Origin: Ursus arctos
Taxonomy: Eukaryota > Chordata > Mammalia > Carnivora > Ursidae
DNA length: 64,000 nt
Assembly (NCBI RefSeq): GCF_023065955.2
Contig: NW_026622786.1
Location: 53,305,438-53,369,437 of the forward strand
Direction: 5' to 3'
The position numbers and the translations under genes were made by a program. Below the pieces are notes generated by a model. It worked only from the letters and a program-made list of their open reading frames with translations. It did no database searches and was not told where the DNA came from. Shown here piece by piece: positions 1 to 12,022 of the stretch (positions within the stretch are counted from its first letter, which is position 1; each line of letters opens with the position of its first letter).

Positions 1-2148
1 ACCACCCAGAGATGTAAACCCAAACCAGAGGCTGTCCGAGAAAGAAGGGGTGTGGAAGAAACGGTCCCTACATCCGGGCTCCTGACAGCCACGAGGAAAA
101 GAACGGGTTTCTGACTCACATGGAAAAAATAAATAAAACTGCAGAGCTTCTCCCATTAGCAGGAATGGGAAACTGCTTCACTTCATCAATTTTGAAACTT
201 TAACTTAATTGCTTCTTTCCCTAATGCTCTCCTCCCACCCCCAGTCTCTCTAAACTTCAGAAGTCTAAAAGAATCCCTGTTACAGAGCAGTTGGCCTCCT
301 CAGGACTTTTCAAATTCCAAAACAAGTCCTAGCAGGCTGGAACTTTCTTCTGGGAATAACATTGTTAATGTTATTAACTACCTTCGTTTGTGTCTCTCTG
401 GAACTGCTTAAAAAAAAAAAAAAAAAAAAAGTCACTGGAGGGCCTCCTGGTCCTTCCTACAGACATGGGTAAGCTATGAATCATTTCTTACAGTTTACCA
501 GTGAAAGATGAATGAAGAAGAAAGGAGCAGCTGAGAAAATACCCTTAACTCAGAATCCTGCACACACCTCAAGTATGGCTCAGGACCCCATGCCATGCAG
601 GGAGTCCTAAAAACAGAAAGAGAACAGCTCACGCCGAGAAGGATGGCCACCACTGCAGTTATGCCCATTCTTACCAACCGACACATATGGGCCCTAAGGG
701 ACGTGGCTTGTCCAAAGCGAGAGGAGCGCTAACTTCTGACCCTAAACCCCAGAGAGACGCACAGTTCATACACCTAATAAAGCCGTGCTGGGGCGGGTTT
801 TTATTTGGCCCTATTAATAGCACTTCATCCTGACTCAATTCTTTCCATTTTCTAGATCATCTGTCCACTTAAAAGCAATAGTAATTTTAAAAGTAAGCAC
901 ACACCCGGAACAAAAACCAAAACCAAAAAATTGGTTGCTTACATTCCTAAGACTTCCATAACTTCATCAAAATTGAGTAGATGGTGTCCTCAGCCTCACC
1001 TACAGTTTTCTGAGATAGCAATATAATTAGCAATGGCCAGTGGTCTTCGTAGCCTTCCCCTGCTTCCCTCTGGCATACAGGTCTCTCCCACGTAACCTCA
1101 CGGGCGGGCTGAAGCAAGCAGTGTTGGCATTACCTAATGAAAACCGAGAGTGTCCACGGAGCGATCTCACGAGTTAAAGCACACTTGCACATGGGAGATC
1201 AATTAGGTGGGGATGACCTTTATATTTAGGAAAGCACTGAAATGCCAGAGAGCCCCCTTAATGTCTGACCTACATCTGAAACTACGGAACAGCGGTAATT
1301 CTCAAGATTTAAACACTTCGGACTACTGTATTTGGTCATCAGGAGTACAGTGTGGCAGAGAAGAAGCCAGGATGAGGAATTAATCGAGCTGCGTTGAGAA
1401 CCAGCGCATCAAAACCAGACAAGATTTTTCAGAGCATCTATTTGACACACTCATCTTGAAGAGGCGGCAAAGAATGTTCACATAGGTTATCAGTTTGGGA
1501 ATCTTGGATAAATATCTGGATGACATTCTTTGACTATGTATTAATCATTGAGAGATTTTTCATGATCTCTGTCATTTTAAGCCCTTGGAGGATCATATTT
1601 TTATTCCCTCTGTCTCTGGTCGTGAATATTCATTTCTCAATGCCATTCTTGACAGGAGACCTAATACCAAACTTTGCTGGTCTAGATTTACAGGACTTTC
1701 AGAAGAGTTATAAAGCAGAACACAAACTAACGTTAGGATTTTATAATAGGATATTTGTTTTCCGCAAAGAGAAACGAGTGGGGAGACACTGCTGAGACTG
1801 TCCACTGGTGAGGGGACTATGGATCCAGGGGAATAAACACAGGGAAACGTAGTTAAGGCTCTTCATTCACGTAAAATTCTAATTCTGACTCTTCCCGCAC
1901 TAGCAATGCAAACTTGGGTCTAGTTATTTGGCCATTCTTGCTCAATTTCCTCAGCTGAAAAATAGGAATAATATTCTCTCTCCCAAGGGATTGCTGTATT
2001 AAAAACAACAAAAATGAGGTATGGAAAAAAGTAGCCAGGAATATAATAAAAACAATAAATAAAGCTATAATCATCACCACCATGTGTCTTTGTTTCCAGA
2101 ATTTTTCCTGCATTGAGCATGTTATTTTTGTAAGTTGAAAGCATGATT
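1..2148. other. Intronic, no gene or clear repeat
   Basis: Apart from a 20-base A-run (411-430), I see no recognisable gene, RNA or repeat. The open frames present are short and unlike known proteins. Confidence 0.6.
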
Positions 2149-2169
2149 AAAAACATTTCAAGGATAATG

Positions 2170-2379
2170 GGGCGCATGGGTGGCTCAGTCGTTAAGCATC
2201 TGCCTTCGGCTCAGGGCGTGATCCCAGGGTGTTGGGATCGAACCCCACATGGGGCTCCCTGCTCAGTGGGAAGCCTGCTTCTCCCTCTCCCACTCCCACT
2301 CCCCCTGCTTGTGTTCCCTCTCTCACTGCCTCTCTCTCTGTCGAACAAATAAATAAAATCTTAAAAAAAATAAATAAAT
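2170..2379 (+). mobile_element. Can-SINE (SINEC), recent, with 21-bp target duplication
   Basis: A tRNA-like head (gggtggctcagtcgttaagc, then gggatcgaacccc) is followed by a CT-rich body and an aaataaataaaatctt A-tail. The 21-base host sequence ending in catttcaaggataatg is exact at 2149-2169 and 2380-2400. The perfect duplication shows little decay since insertion. Confidence 0.95.
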
Positions 2380-2400
2380 AAAAACATTTCAAGGATAATG

Positions 2401-3684
2401 TTTTTGCTGCCATTCCATTGTTCTTACAAGATAGTCATCTCTGCAACCATCTTTTTTTTTTTTTTTTAAAGAACTACTCTTTGGATTTTGGTAATTAATT
2501 ACTAGTGGTTATTACCCTCAAAAATCAGGTAGACTAGCAAATAGAGTGTACTTTGAAGTACTTTTTGCAAAGTTAGATGCTAAATAGTGTTATTATTCCT
2601 ATCCCCCTCTGCCATGAGCTAGGAAACAGGCTGGGAACTGGGGAATGTCATGCAGTTAAGGGTTAAAAACCCAATGTATGATGCTATCTGGGATCTTGAA
2701 CCATGAAGCATAAAAGCAGACATGGAGCCAAACAGGACAAAAAGCTACAACGGGCAATTTCTGGAAAAAGGTGAAAATCTTCTTGCATAGGAATTATTCA
2801 CACAGCAGTCAATATTTGTTCTTATATTTCTCATTATTCAAAATAGTAAAATAGAGCTGCTCAAAGGCTGCTTCTCCTTTCAGCAAAAACAGCACAGATA
2901 GTTTCATTGAAAGTATGTAAAAACAAAAACAAAAAAGTCAGCAAAACCTTTACAAGCCTTTTCAAAGCCTGGCACCATTTACATCACAAAGTTTAACAAT
3001 TACGAGAAGTTGGAATGCTCGTATTTCATTATGCTAGCAAAACCAAGAATAAAGCATAGAATAATTTCCAGATGGCGTCCCCTTTTTTGTTCAGATTATT
3101 CAACGTTGTTCTGAAAGTCATCTGAATACAGAGTTGTAACAATTCTCTTCAAGAATCTTGTTTTTGAATAAATCAAGATTCATACACCCTATTTATGGAG
3201 GTTCCTAGCCATTAGAAAGAGAACGAGAGAGAATAAAGCATGTTAAAGTCTCCTCTACAAACAGCAGGATCAATGACTGGATAAGGATATAGTTCGACCC
3301 CCAAGTGACCAAATTCTCTATGGACTATTGCTAACTTTTTCTAGTTATCAGATCTGTGTGTTCATGTATATAAATGTGCATTGTCTATATAAACTTCCAT
3401 TTTAACAAGTGCACAGATTTACAGAATCCTGGGTTTAAAAAGCTTCAGAAAAATAAACTTGTGTAATTATGAAACAAAGGGCATTACAGATGAGCACCTA
3501 TAGCATACCGAGCAAAGAGGGCACTGGAAGCAATCGATGAATTCCGCTGGGGCTCTAGCAGACCTCACATGGGTCCATAAAGCCTCTGTAAACCAAGGTT
3601 TGCCTCGGAGAAGTTAGTTCCAGGAGTTGCTCCTAAGTGTTCCTCCATACCAGGGCAGGCAGGACACCCAAACACAGAAGACCC
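2401..3684. other. Intronic, nothing recognised
   Basis: AT-rich sequence with a T-run at 2451-2467 and no supported feature. Confidence 0.6.
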
Positions 3685-3722
3685 ACATCTACGTAAAGCA
3701 AACACATCTACGTAAAGCAAAC
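3685..3722. repeat. Tandem duplication of 19 bp
   Basis: acatctacgtaaagcaaac occurs exactly at 3685-3703 and 3704-3722. Confidence 0.93.
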
Positions 3723-3769
3723 CCAGCTCCAAGTGGAAATGCTGCATTAAAACATTGTATTAAAAATAA

Positions 3770-3985
3770 ACTCATCCAAAACTATGTTTTTATTATGGAA
3801 AAACCTATAAAAGACAGAAGAGTATAACAAATCTCCACAGACCCATTACCTAGTTTCAACCATTACCAACTCAGTTAATCTCGTTCATTCCTATGCCCAC
3901 TTTTCCCAGCCTAAGTTATTTCTGAAACCAATTAAAGACACCCTATAATGTCATCCACAAATAGTTTATATAAAGCTAAATGATA
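3770..3985 (+). mobile_element. Old interspersed repeat, LINE-like
   Basis: 'tcacagacccattacctagtttcaaccattaccaactca', split here as a run of motif-like words, and the following 'ccctataatgtcatcc' resemble a repeat common in mammals (L1 3' UTR type, from memory). A similar-looking stretch occurs at 4440-4560. Confidence 0.35.
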
Positions 3986-4569
3986 AAGATGCTTTCTGTT
4001 TAAACAAAAAAAAAAGCACAACACCATGGTCACAGTGATAACGATTCATGAATATCATTAAATATCCAATCAGGTTCAAGTTCAAGCGTAGTCTTTTACA
4101 GATGCTCTGCTGGGAAGAAGAGGGGCAGCAGTGAAAGGCAGGACATCAGAGTAACTTATGCTTTTGTTTTAAAACTGTGCTAGCACTTAGGGCATCATAG
4201 CATGGTCTGGTTCCTTGGAGTCAAACCATTCCAAAGTTTACTAAGGGTCCTCTCTTTCTCTTGCCGCCCAGATGCCATGTTCATTCACTTGAAAAGGAGG
4301 CCATGCCAGCGTAAAACACAGGAAGCCATTTTCCTCACTCGTATTTTCATAATTAAGAGGAAACTATCAAATGAGTCCGAGTCTCTTGAATGTTACCTAT
4401 GCCCCATTTCTTTTAATGTTTTCTTTTGAAAAAATTTCACTCTCACAAGCTGCAATTACAATGAGTTCCCATGTACCATTTACCTACCCCCCCCACATCC
4501 GCATCTTTCATAACTTTTAAGAACCTGCACCAAGCTGTACATAAATTTTCATGACCTTCTTTTGGCAAA

Positions 4570-5662
4570 AGACTCTTAGGTATGAAACTAAAAACCTGAG
4601 CAAAAGCAACAACAAAAATATATCAGACTTCACCAAAATCAAAAACTTTTGGGCTTCAAAGGACACCATCAAAGTGAAAAGACAGTCTACATAATAAGAG
4701 AAAATATTTACAAATCGTACATAAGGGACTTGTACCTAGAATATATAAGGGAGTCTTACAACTCAATGAGAGAAATAATTTTAATATGCAAAGGTTTGTT
4801 GTTGTTTTGCAAAGAATCTTAATGGACATTTCTCGGAGATATACAAATGGTCAGTAAGCACATGAAAAGATGTTCAACGTTGTTAGTAATCAAAGACATA
4901 AAAATCAAAACCACAGTGAGATACCAATTAGCATCTACTAGGAGAGCTGGACAAAAAAGGTCAGATAACACAAAGTGTTGGTGAGGCTATGGAGGAATCA
5001 GAACCTTCATACACTGCCGGCCGGCATGTCAAATGGTAAATACACTGTGCAAAACAGTCTGGTAGGTCCTCAAATGATTACAGAAATACCAAACGCCTAG
5101 CAATTGCCCTCATACACAGATACCCAAGAGAAATGAAAACCTGTGTCCACAAAAAGACTTGTATGCAAACCTTACAGCCAGCAATATTCATGGTAGCCAT
5201 AAGGTGGAAACCACCCCAATGCCCATCAACTGAAGAACGCATGAACAAAAATGTGGTGTATCTATGCAATGGCATATTATTTGGTCACAAGAAGGAATCA
5301 AGTACTGAGACATGCCACCCACGTAAGACCTTCAAAATATTAGGCTAAGTGAAAGATTCCAGTCACAAAAGATCACATAAGATTCTATTATTAAGAAATG
5401 CTCAGAACAGGGAACTCTATAGAGAAAGTGGATTACTGGTTGCTTAGGGCTGGCGGAGGGGGCCAGAAGGAGAAGGGAGGAAGAATAGCAAGGGGATAGT
5501 TAAATGGTACAGGGTTTCTTTTTGTGGGGATAAAAAAGTTCCAAAATGGACTAGGATGATGGTTGCCAATATTAGTGAATGTACTAAAAGCCATTGAATT
5601 GCACACCTTAAAATGGGTGAATTCTTGGATATGTATCTCAATAAAGCAGTTTAAAAAAAATA
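4570..5662 (+). mobile_element. Old LINE-1 3' end (L1M-like), decayed
   Basis: The sequence follows the end of L1 ORF2 and its 3' UTR in order: the 'agacttcaccaaaatcaaaaac' and 'tcaaaggacacc' part near 4630-4670, 'gggacttgtacctagaatatata' near 4725, 'gataccaattagcatc' near 4920, 'cccatcaactgaagaacgc' near 5220, and the 'attgcacaccttaaaatgggtg' tail near 5600. Stops and small indels interrupt the frame throughout. No clear target duplication remains, so it is an ancient copy. Confidence 0.85.
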
Positions 5663-7162
5663 AAACCCATAGATTCTTTTTTTTCTTTCTTTCTTTTTTT
5701 TTTTTTTTTTTTTTTTAAAGATGCTGCACTACCGGCTTCCAGTCCTTAATTCTATTGTTTTTAGTCTTTCCCGGCTGCAGCCAGCACACATCACTTCCCT
5801 AAAAAGGACAAGGGAAGTGCAGGTGGCTCTGGGAGATACCAGTGCTTTTCACAAGTTCTAAGGAGACAGCCAAAGGACAACATCAAAACTTTTCATTTAC
5901 TACCTCTGAAATAAAGAAGTGTCTGGAGCACAAAACGCTTAATTCTTTATATCCTGTATCATCAGATATAATGAAAATGCTCTGCAGGGAAAAGACAATG
6001 CTTTCCCCAGTTGCATCAAAATCTCTGTTTAAAAGTTACATATATCTGTAGGCTAAATAACAAATTTAAATTAAAACTTTAAAAGTTACATATATGATGG
6101 TACTCAATATGTACTAAATGTGTTAGATTTGCTTGACTGACAAACGAAAAGACTTGGAATAGAAAATCACCAACGGCTGCCTCAGAGTCTTGGACAAGAA
6201 GGCATCGTTGAACCTCGTGCTTTAAGAAATGGTCTACTAGAAAGGTCTGCTCCAAGGGTACAGTATCTTCTGGAAGCAAGAGCACACAATTAGAAATCAG
6301 AAATCTGGGTTCTCCTGTCTGCCCAGATTTTAAGTCACAAGATCTCCTTCCTCTCCTCCTCCTTGTCTTTCTGTGAACACTGGTGCCCCTGGAAAGAGAG
6401 ATTCACTGCGAAGTGGTGCAAGGGAGCCTTCAGAGGTGCTGGAAATGTCCTTTACTCTGCCCTAGGTGGGTGGGTTACACAAGGATAAACATATATAAAA
6501 TTTCATCAAGCTGTTGGTTTCAGATTTGTGCACTTGACTGTATCTTTTATCTCCATTAAAAATAAAATCAGGAAAAAAAACGGTTTCTGTAAAAACATTT
6601 CATAAATTGCCAGGTGTTATGTAACTGAAAGATACTATCATTTTAAGAGGTTGCTTTAAAAAAAAAACTTCTTTTTAAGTAAAGGTTTCTATGGTAGAAC
6701 ACATATTAAGTAAGGAATAAGTAGTCACACATTCTCCAACAGTCCTCAATTCAATGGTATTTACTGTGAAAGACTATGTTATAGGCACAGCAAGGGCACT
6801 AGAGATACAAAGCTACCGTTCACTGCTCTTGATTCCCTCCCACCCACAGTATTAATTTTATGGAACAAAACAAAACCCATCTCATGTAATGAGGAAATTA
6901 AGCCCACTTCCCCAACTAAGGCTCATTTGATTCTTGCCTAGATCACATTCTAAGATCTGTTACTGTACGGTAATTTTCAGGGTCAGCTCTAGGCAAAAAT
7001 GGTAAAGCAGAAAGAACTACCTTTGGGTCCCCTATCTAGGTACGTGCAGCCTCAGGTTGGTTCCTTCCATCCCTCATGGTTACAGCTCCCACGTAACATT
7101 AACCCTGGGAACAGCATCAGCACTCCTGTCTTCCTTTCAGATCAAATTCCTGAGCAGGGTTT
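5663..7162. other. Intronic, nothing recognised beyond a poly-T/C tract
   Basis: A T-rich tract (5676-5716) follows the L1 tail. The rest holds only chance short frames. Confidence 0.6.
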
Positions 7163-7735
7163 CATGTGTAGAATGCTAAGATAGCCCCAAAATTTCTGAC
7201 CCCTGTTTGTATACACCCTGCATATTCTCAGAGACAGAGATTTTATTCCCATCATCAGGTTATATCATATGGTACAGCTGAGTTTCAAAAAGGGACATTA
7301 GCCAGTGGGCCTAACCGAATCACACCAACCCCTTCAGAGCACAGTTTTTCTCTGGCTAGTGCCAGAAGGGGAATCAGAAAGACATTCCAGCTGGTCTAGA
7401 AGGAAACAGCACCCATGTTGTCAACTGCACCTGGAAGCCACGTGGCAAGGTACTGAACAAACTTTGGGAACTCAAAGAGGTCCCCACAGCAGCTAGGGAG
7501 AAAATGGGGACCTCGGACTTACGACCACAAGAATTCTGCCTATAACCAGTGATGCGGGATAACTCCCAAACCCACACAATCATTACAGCCCTAGCTAATA
7601 CCTTAATTTCAGTCCAGTGAGAACCCAGCCATGCCAAGCCCAGAGTTCGTCCCTAAAGAAACTGCTAGCAATAAGCTGGTGTTCTTTTAAGCCACAAAGC
7701 TGGTGGTAATTTGTTACGCAGCATTAAGAAACTAA
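7163..7735 (+). mobile_element. Old interspersed repeat, probably LTR or DNA-transposon derived
   Basis: The segment starts with 'agatagccccaaaatttctg' and ends in 'ttaagccacaaagctggtgg' and 'taatttgttacgcagc', a terminal block that recurs across mammal genomes. I cannot name the family with certainty. No protein-coding remnant is evident. Confidence 0.5.
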
Positions 7736-8089
7736 CCAGGGGGTAGAGGACAGCCCCACCCGAATAGACGGACCTACCTTTGCATAGGGTTCCACGCATC
7801 TTTTTTTAACCTCGTTTTCTGTCTATGAAATGGAGCCAAGTCTCTACTGCACAGATTGGATGAGAAGTAGAGACTGTGTACATAAATTACTTGACACATA
7901 GTGAGCATACAGTAAATTGTAACCAATATGGTTTTACACCCAGTGACAAGATGGTTCTGAATATGTAGAAGTTAAACACTTTTTGAACAAAGGAATCCTG
8001 AAAAATCATTCCAAAGTCCTAACTCCTACAGAGTGCCATTAATAACAGTGGTTTCCACCATGGGGCTCCAGAAAGGCAGTGTTAAGATG

Positions 8090-8153
8090 CTTAATTAGGT
8101 TAGCAATAATTCAGCACAGGTAATGGGATATTGTGTGGGACTTAATTAGGTTA
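8090..8153 (+). repeat. Direct repeat of cttaattaggtta, 51 bp apart
   Basis: The exact 13-mer lies at 8090-8102 and 8141-8153. Each copy contains a TAATTA homeodomain-type core. No mobile element explains the pair. Confidence 0.8.
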
Positions 8154-9189
8154 AACTACAACTCAAATGCAGTTGGCATTACATTCAGTAAGGCCCTCTC
8201 CAAGGGTAGGCAGCTTGTGTTCTAATCATGAAGACATACTCCAAAAAGAGGCACTGCAAATGTTTCTCTTATCTGTTTTAATCAACACCAGACCATCCGC
8301 CAATTAGCAAAGCAAATGTCAGAGGTGTGTCTGTGCGTGCATGCGTGTATGTGTGTGAAATGAGTGGCTTATAAACAGGCATTACAAATGTTAGAAATGG
8401 GCCTTCGCTGGTGGAATTAAAGATATATTTAAGTTGTAAGAATTGGCCAAAATATTTAGAGATACCCCTACCTACTCTTGCATGAACAAGAACGTAGCCT
8501 TCATAATTTGTTCCCTAAATGGCCCCAAGTCCAGCCACGATTGGAAGACTGCCAGTTGCTTGATGCCGGTTAAGGATAATAGAACGCTTCTCTGGAATGC
8601 TGCCGTGTCTACGAGCGCAGTTTTCATGCAAGGCATTGATCAGAGCAACCAAAAGATGAGAGCTGGGATGTCATCAAACATACAGGGCAATTTTGCACAA
8701 AACTACTTTGTGCCTGCTGGCTGATAATCAATGCCTGTATGTGTAGCAGGACTGTGTCTCAGCCGTGCTTTAGTTATAACAGTTGGCAAAGTTGTGGGAC
8801 AGTAGCTAAACCTTACTCCCCTCAAATAATTTGGCTGCTATCAAAATCTACCTCTCAAAACCCCCTAGGAGTTGTGCATAACCAAATTGGCTTAGGTCAA
8901 TTTGCAACAGGTGGCAATGATTGGCACCTGTTTGCAATACAAAAAAACAAAACAAAAGTATGCTTGTCATTAAGACTAAAATATCAAGTTTTGGGGTTTG
9001 CCCAGGAATGATACCAGTTTAGTACTCTATATCTGGTTAACTCGAGTTACTTGGAGCATCTGATTGACAGTTAATGGGAAATCACTGATAACTTTTTGCT
9101 AGGAGGGAAAAAAAAAAGTTAATTCAGACTTGAATGGGTTGGTCGGTATTTTTAAAATACTAGAAATAATGCACACCCTATTACGAAAT

Positions 9190-9290
9190 TAGTCAATCCT
9201 TTTGTTTTAGAGATAAGGAAACTGAGGCCTGGAGCGGATGAATAATTTTTCTGAGGTGTTCCACATGTTTCCATTTCTGAACTCAACCCT
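9190..9290 (-). mobile_element. MIR SINE fragment
   Basis: 'agataaggaaactgaggcct' is the MIR core on the reverse strand; little else remains. Confidence 0.5.
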
Positions 9291-10029
9291 TCTTGGAGTA
9301 TCTGATGTGACTATCTCTTGTAGCAATTCCTGGCTGTGCCTCAAACAAAAAGCTCCACCGCCTCAACCTGCTGGCCCCAGGTTATTCAGCATCTGGAATT
9401 TTCCCACATTTCCATCGCTGCAGGCAAAAAGTTTATCAGGCACAAGAAGCTATTAGTGGCTCTTTGAGACTTTTGAGCAAATTCTTCCATTAAGTCTATT
9501 ATCAAATAGGTCGCATGGGGTTAATGAGATTAAAAAAATTGTTCCTGCTAATGAGTAACCCCTCAAATGTAAAGCTTTAACTCAATTAAGTGATGCCTAT
9601 CTCCAAAATTACCTCAAATAACTAAGAGAATGAGGGGGAAAATGGGGTCTTGTGAGGAGTAAAAAGATATTAATAGTGGGACCAGCAGGTAGAGGACAAG
9701 TCTTATTAGGGTGTGGGTCTGAATGCACCAGCTCAGGGTCCCAGCAAAGCCCTTATCTCTGCGGTTTTCAAACACAATAGGTTGTAGATAACCTTAAAGG
9801 AAGACAAAAGCTTCAACTCCCGAGGAATGAGGCAGTGAAGAAATAAATACCATGCTTGGCATGCTGGTGTTCTCTACCAAAAGTAAACAAGAACCATCCC
9901 ACACTCTTTCTGTTCCCAAACAGTAACTTCACCAGAAAAGTGGTACTCCACATTTGGGATCACAATACTAGTACATGGGGATATCTGTCTACCTATTTTC
10001 TCCCTATCCTGTAAGGCGAAAAAGTCGCG

Positions 10030-10150
10030 TGTGACTTAACCCATTTCAGAGAGGAGGAAGCCTGAGCTCAGGTGTCATGGTCACACAGCTACTTTGTCAA
10101 AGGCAGGCCACAACTGAGGCCCTCTGACACCAATCTCATGAAATCCTGTG
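10030..10150 (-). mobile_element. MIR SINE fragment
   Basis: 'ggtcacacagctactttgtc' and the surrounding words fit the reverse MIR core. Confidence 0.5.
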
Positions 10151-10876
10151 TAAAATTTTGCATCATGACCTGCTTCCATCCCATTCATCATTCCCTAATA
10201 GGACCATGTTCCCATGCGTGAATTTAAAAACAAAAGTATTTCAAATTAACGTGGCTGAGAAGACCTGGACACACATGAAACACGGGAAGACTATCCTGGA
10301 TATTGAAACCAGGTTTAAAGGTCATTGATTCTCTTTGGAGACAGAGCGCAGAAAGCTTTCTATCCCTCTGCGTGATGAGGGTAGACCTGCCACTGTTACT
10401 TTGGAGGAAAGAAGTTAAGCAAAGGTCACGAGCTGACAAATTACCACACTTAAGCCCTTCCTCTTCCCCCATAATGGATCCTCCTCACTGTAAGGAGATA
10501 CAAACATTTTAAAACCACTAAACCAACCAACACCTCCCAGGATCCTCTCCTGAAGATTTCCTGGTTCAGTACGGGAAGCCTGGAAGACATCACATCCTGT
10601 TCAAAGAGGATCACAAGCTGTGCTACCACAGGATTCTACTTGCCTCCCCTCTTAAGATCTAATCATTTCCTTTGTTTCCCAAGGAATACAACCATTACAG
10701 CCCCAGGACTGCCAGGTTCAATCAATGACAGAGTAGGCAGGGCAGCTACCCTGGGGTGGTCGAATGCACTTTTCTCCCCCATACGTTTAAACTGTGAAAG
10801 GTTAAGCTAATAGGAGAGAGGGGAGCAAAGAGCTACACTGTCCAGGCCCGTCCTCCTGATGAGAAGCAGCATGGTG

Positions 10877-11409
10877 ATGATGATCACATCGTTCCTCTGC
10901 TCAAGACCTGCCCCCCATGGCTCTTCCTTCCTCTCACAATGGCCTCTGAGGCCCTACTGATCCCTCTCAGTCCTTTGGCTACCCTGGCCTCCTTGCTGTT
11001 CACCCCCAGCATAAGCCCTTTGCCAGGTTCTTCCCAGAGATCCACGTGGCAAACTCCCTTACCTCATACCTCCTTCAAGTCTTTGCTCAAGTATCAATTA
11101 TTTTCTCAATAAGCCCCATAGTAAATTCTCCATTTAATGGCAATCTCAAAGGCTACCCCAGCCCACTACACACACTCTCTTGATCCTCCTTACCCTTTCC
11201 CCCTTTATTCCTCTTTTAATAGCACCAACTGGGCTCCAACATACAATTTCCTCCCAATATTGTCTATTGTCTTGCTTTCTCCTGTTGGAATGCAACTGGA
11301 ATGCAAATCCCATGCAGAAAGGCATTTTTGGTAACAGATGAATTAGTAGGACCTCAGTGTGCCTAGCACATACTATGCACTCAGTAAATATATTTGCTGA
11401 ATGAGTGAA
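10877..11409 (+). mobile_element. L2 LINE 3' portion
   Basis: Typical worn L2 order: 'cctctgctcaagacctgcc', 'ccttcaagtctttgctcaag', 'gcaactggaatgcaaatccc', and the end 'ctagcacatactatgcactcagtaaatat' split over 11358-11390. The frame is broken. Confidence 0.75.
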
Positions 11410-11426
11410 ATGTACCCATGTGGTAA

Positions 11427-11680
11427 TAGCAACAACAGCAGGTACCATTTATTGAGCACTTACTACATCTCAGACATCTAGCAAGTGCTCTACCTGTATT
11501 ACCTCATGGGATTCCCTTAAGCCTGAGATAGGTCGTAATAGTATCCCCAATTTACCTAGGACAAAACTGAGGCTTAAAGGAGTTACCCAAGGTCCCAGTG
11601 CTAATAAACAGAGAAATGAGATAAGAAAGCCAGGTCTCTGGGTTTACTCCAGTTAACCCCAATGCTATATTTTCCATTCC
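11427..11680 (-). mobile_element. MIR SINE, near full length
   Basis: Reverse-strand MIR order is clear: 'ccatttattgagcacttact', 'agcaagtgctctacctgtat', 'acaaaactgaggcttaaagg' and 'agttacccaaggtcccag', then 'agccaggtctctgggttt'. Confidence 0.85.
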
Positions 11681-11857
11681 AGCTCTGCTACACAAGTTTT
11701 TGTGTTTTTGTTTTTGGTGGAACTCCACTAGTGTTTATTAGGGAGAAGGGTCTGAAATACGAAAAAGAATTGCCCTAGCAAGTTCAAAGAGAGACAAGTC
11801 TCTAGAAAAAAGTTTGGATGAAAATGTTTTCTGTATTAAAGAATGTCTTCCTGTGGC

Positions 11858-12022
11858 ATTGCAGTAAGAATAACCAGAGGATAAAAACTTGGGTTCAAAT
11901 CCAGGCTCATTCTCCTAATCAGCTCTCAGATCAATGTGGGGCTAATAACCTATAAAGCAGATAATGTTTATTGTGCAAGATTGTTTGAAGGATTAAATGA
12001 GATAATTCATGAAAGTGAAAAA
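11858..12022 (+). mobile_element. MIR SINE fragment
   Basis: 'aaaacttgggttcaaatcc' and 'gtttgaaggattaaatgaga' are MIR landmarks on the plus strand. Confidence 0.7.

Larger units (their letters stand above)
7990..9660. other. Repeat-poor intronic stretch with homeodomain-like motifs
   Basis: Apart from one small MIR remnant there are no repeats. TAATTA, CAATTAG, TAATGAG and CAATTAAG cores recur (near 8093, 8144, 8300, 9520-9590). It could be conserved regulatory DNA; cross-species conservation cannot be judged here. Confidence 0.35.
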
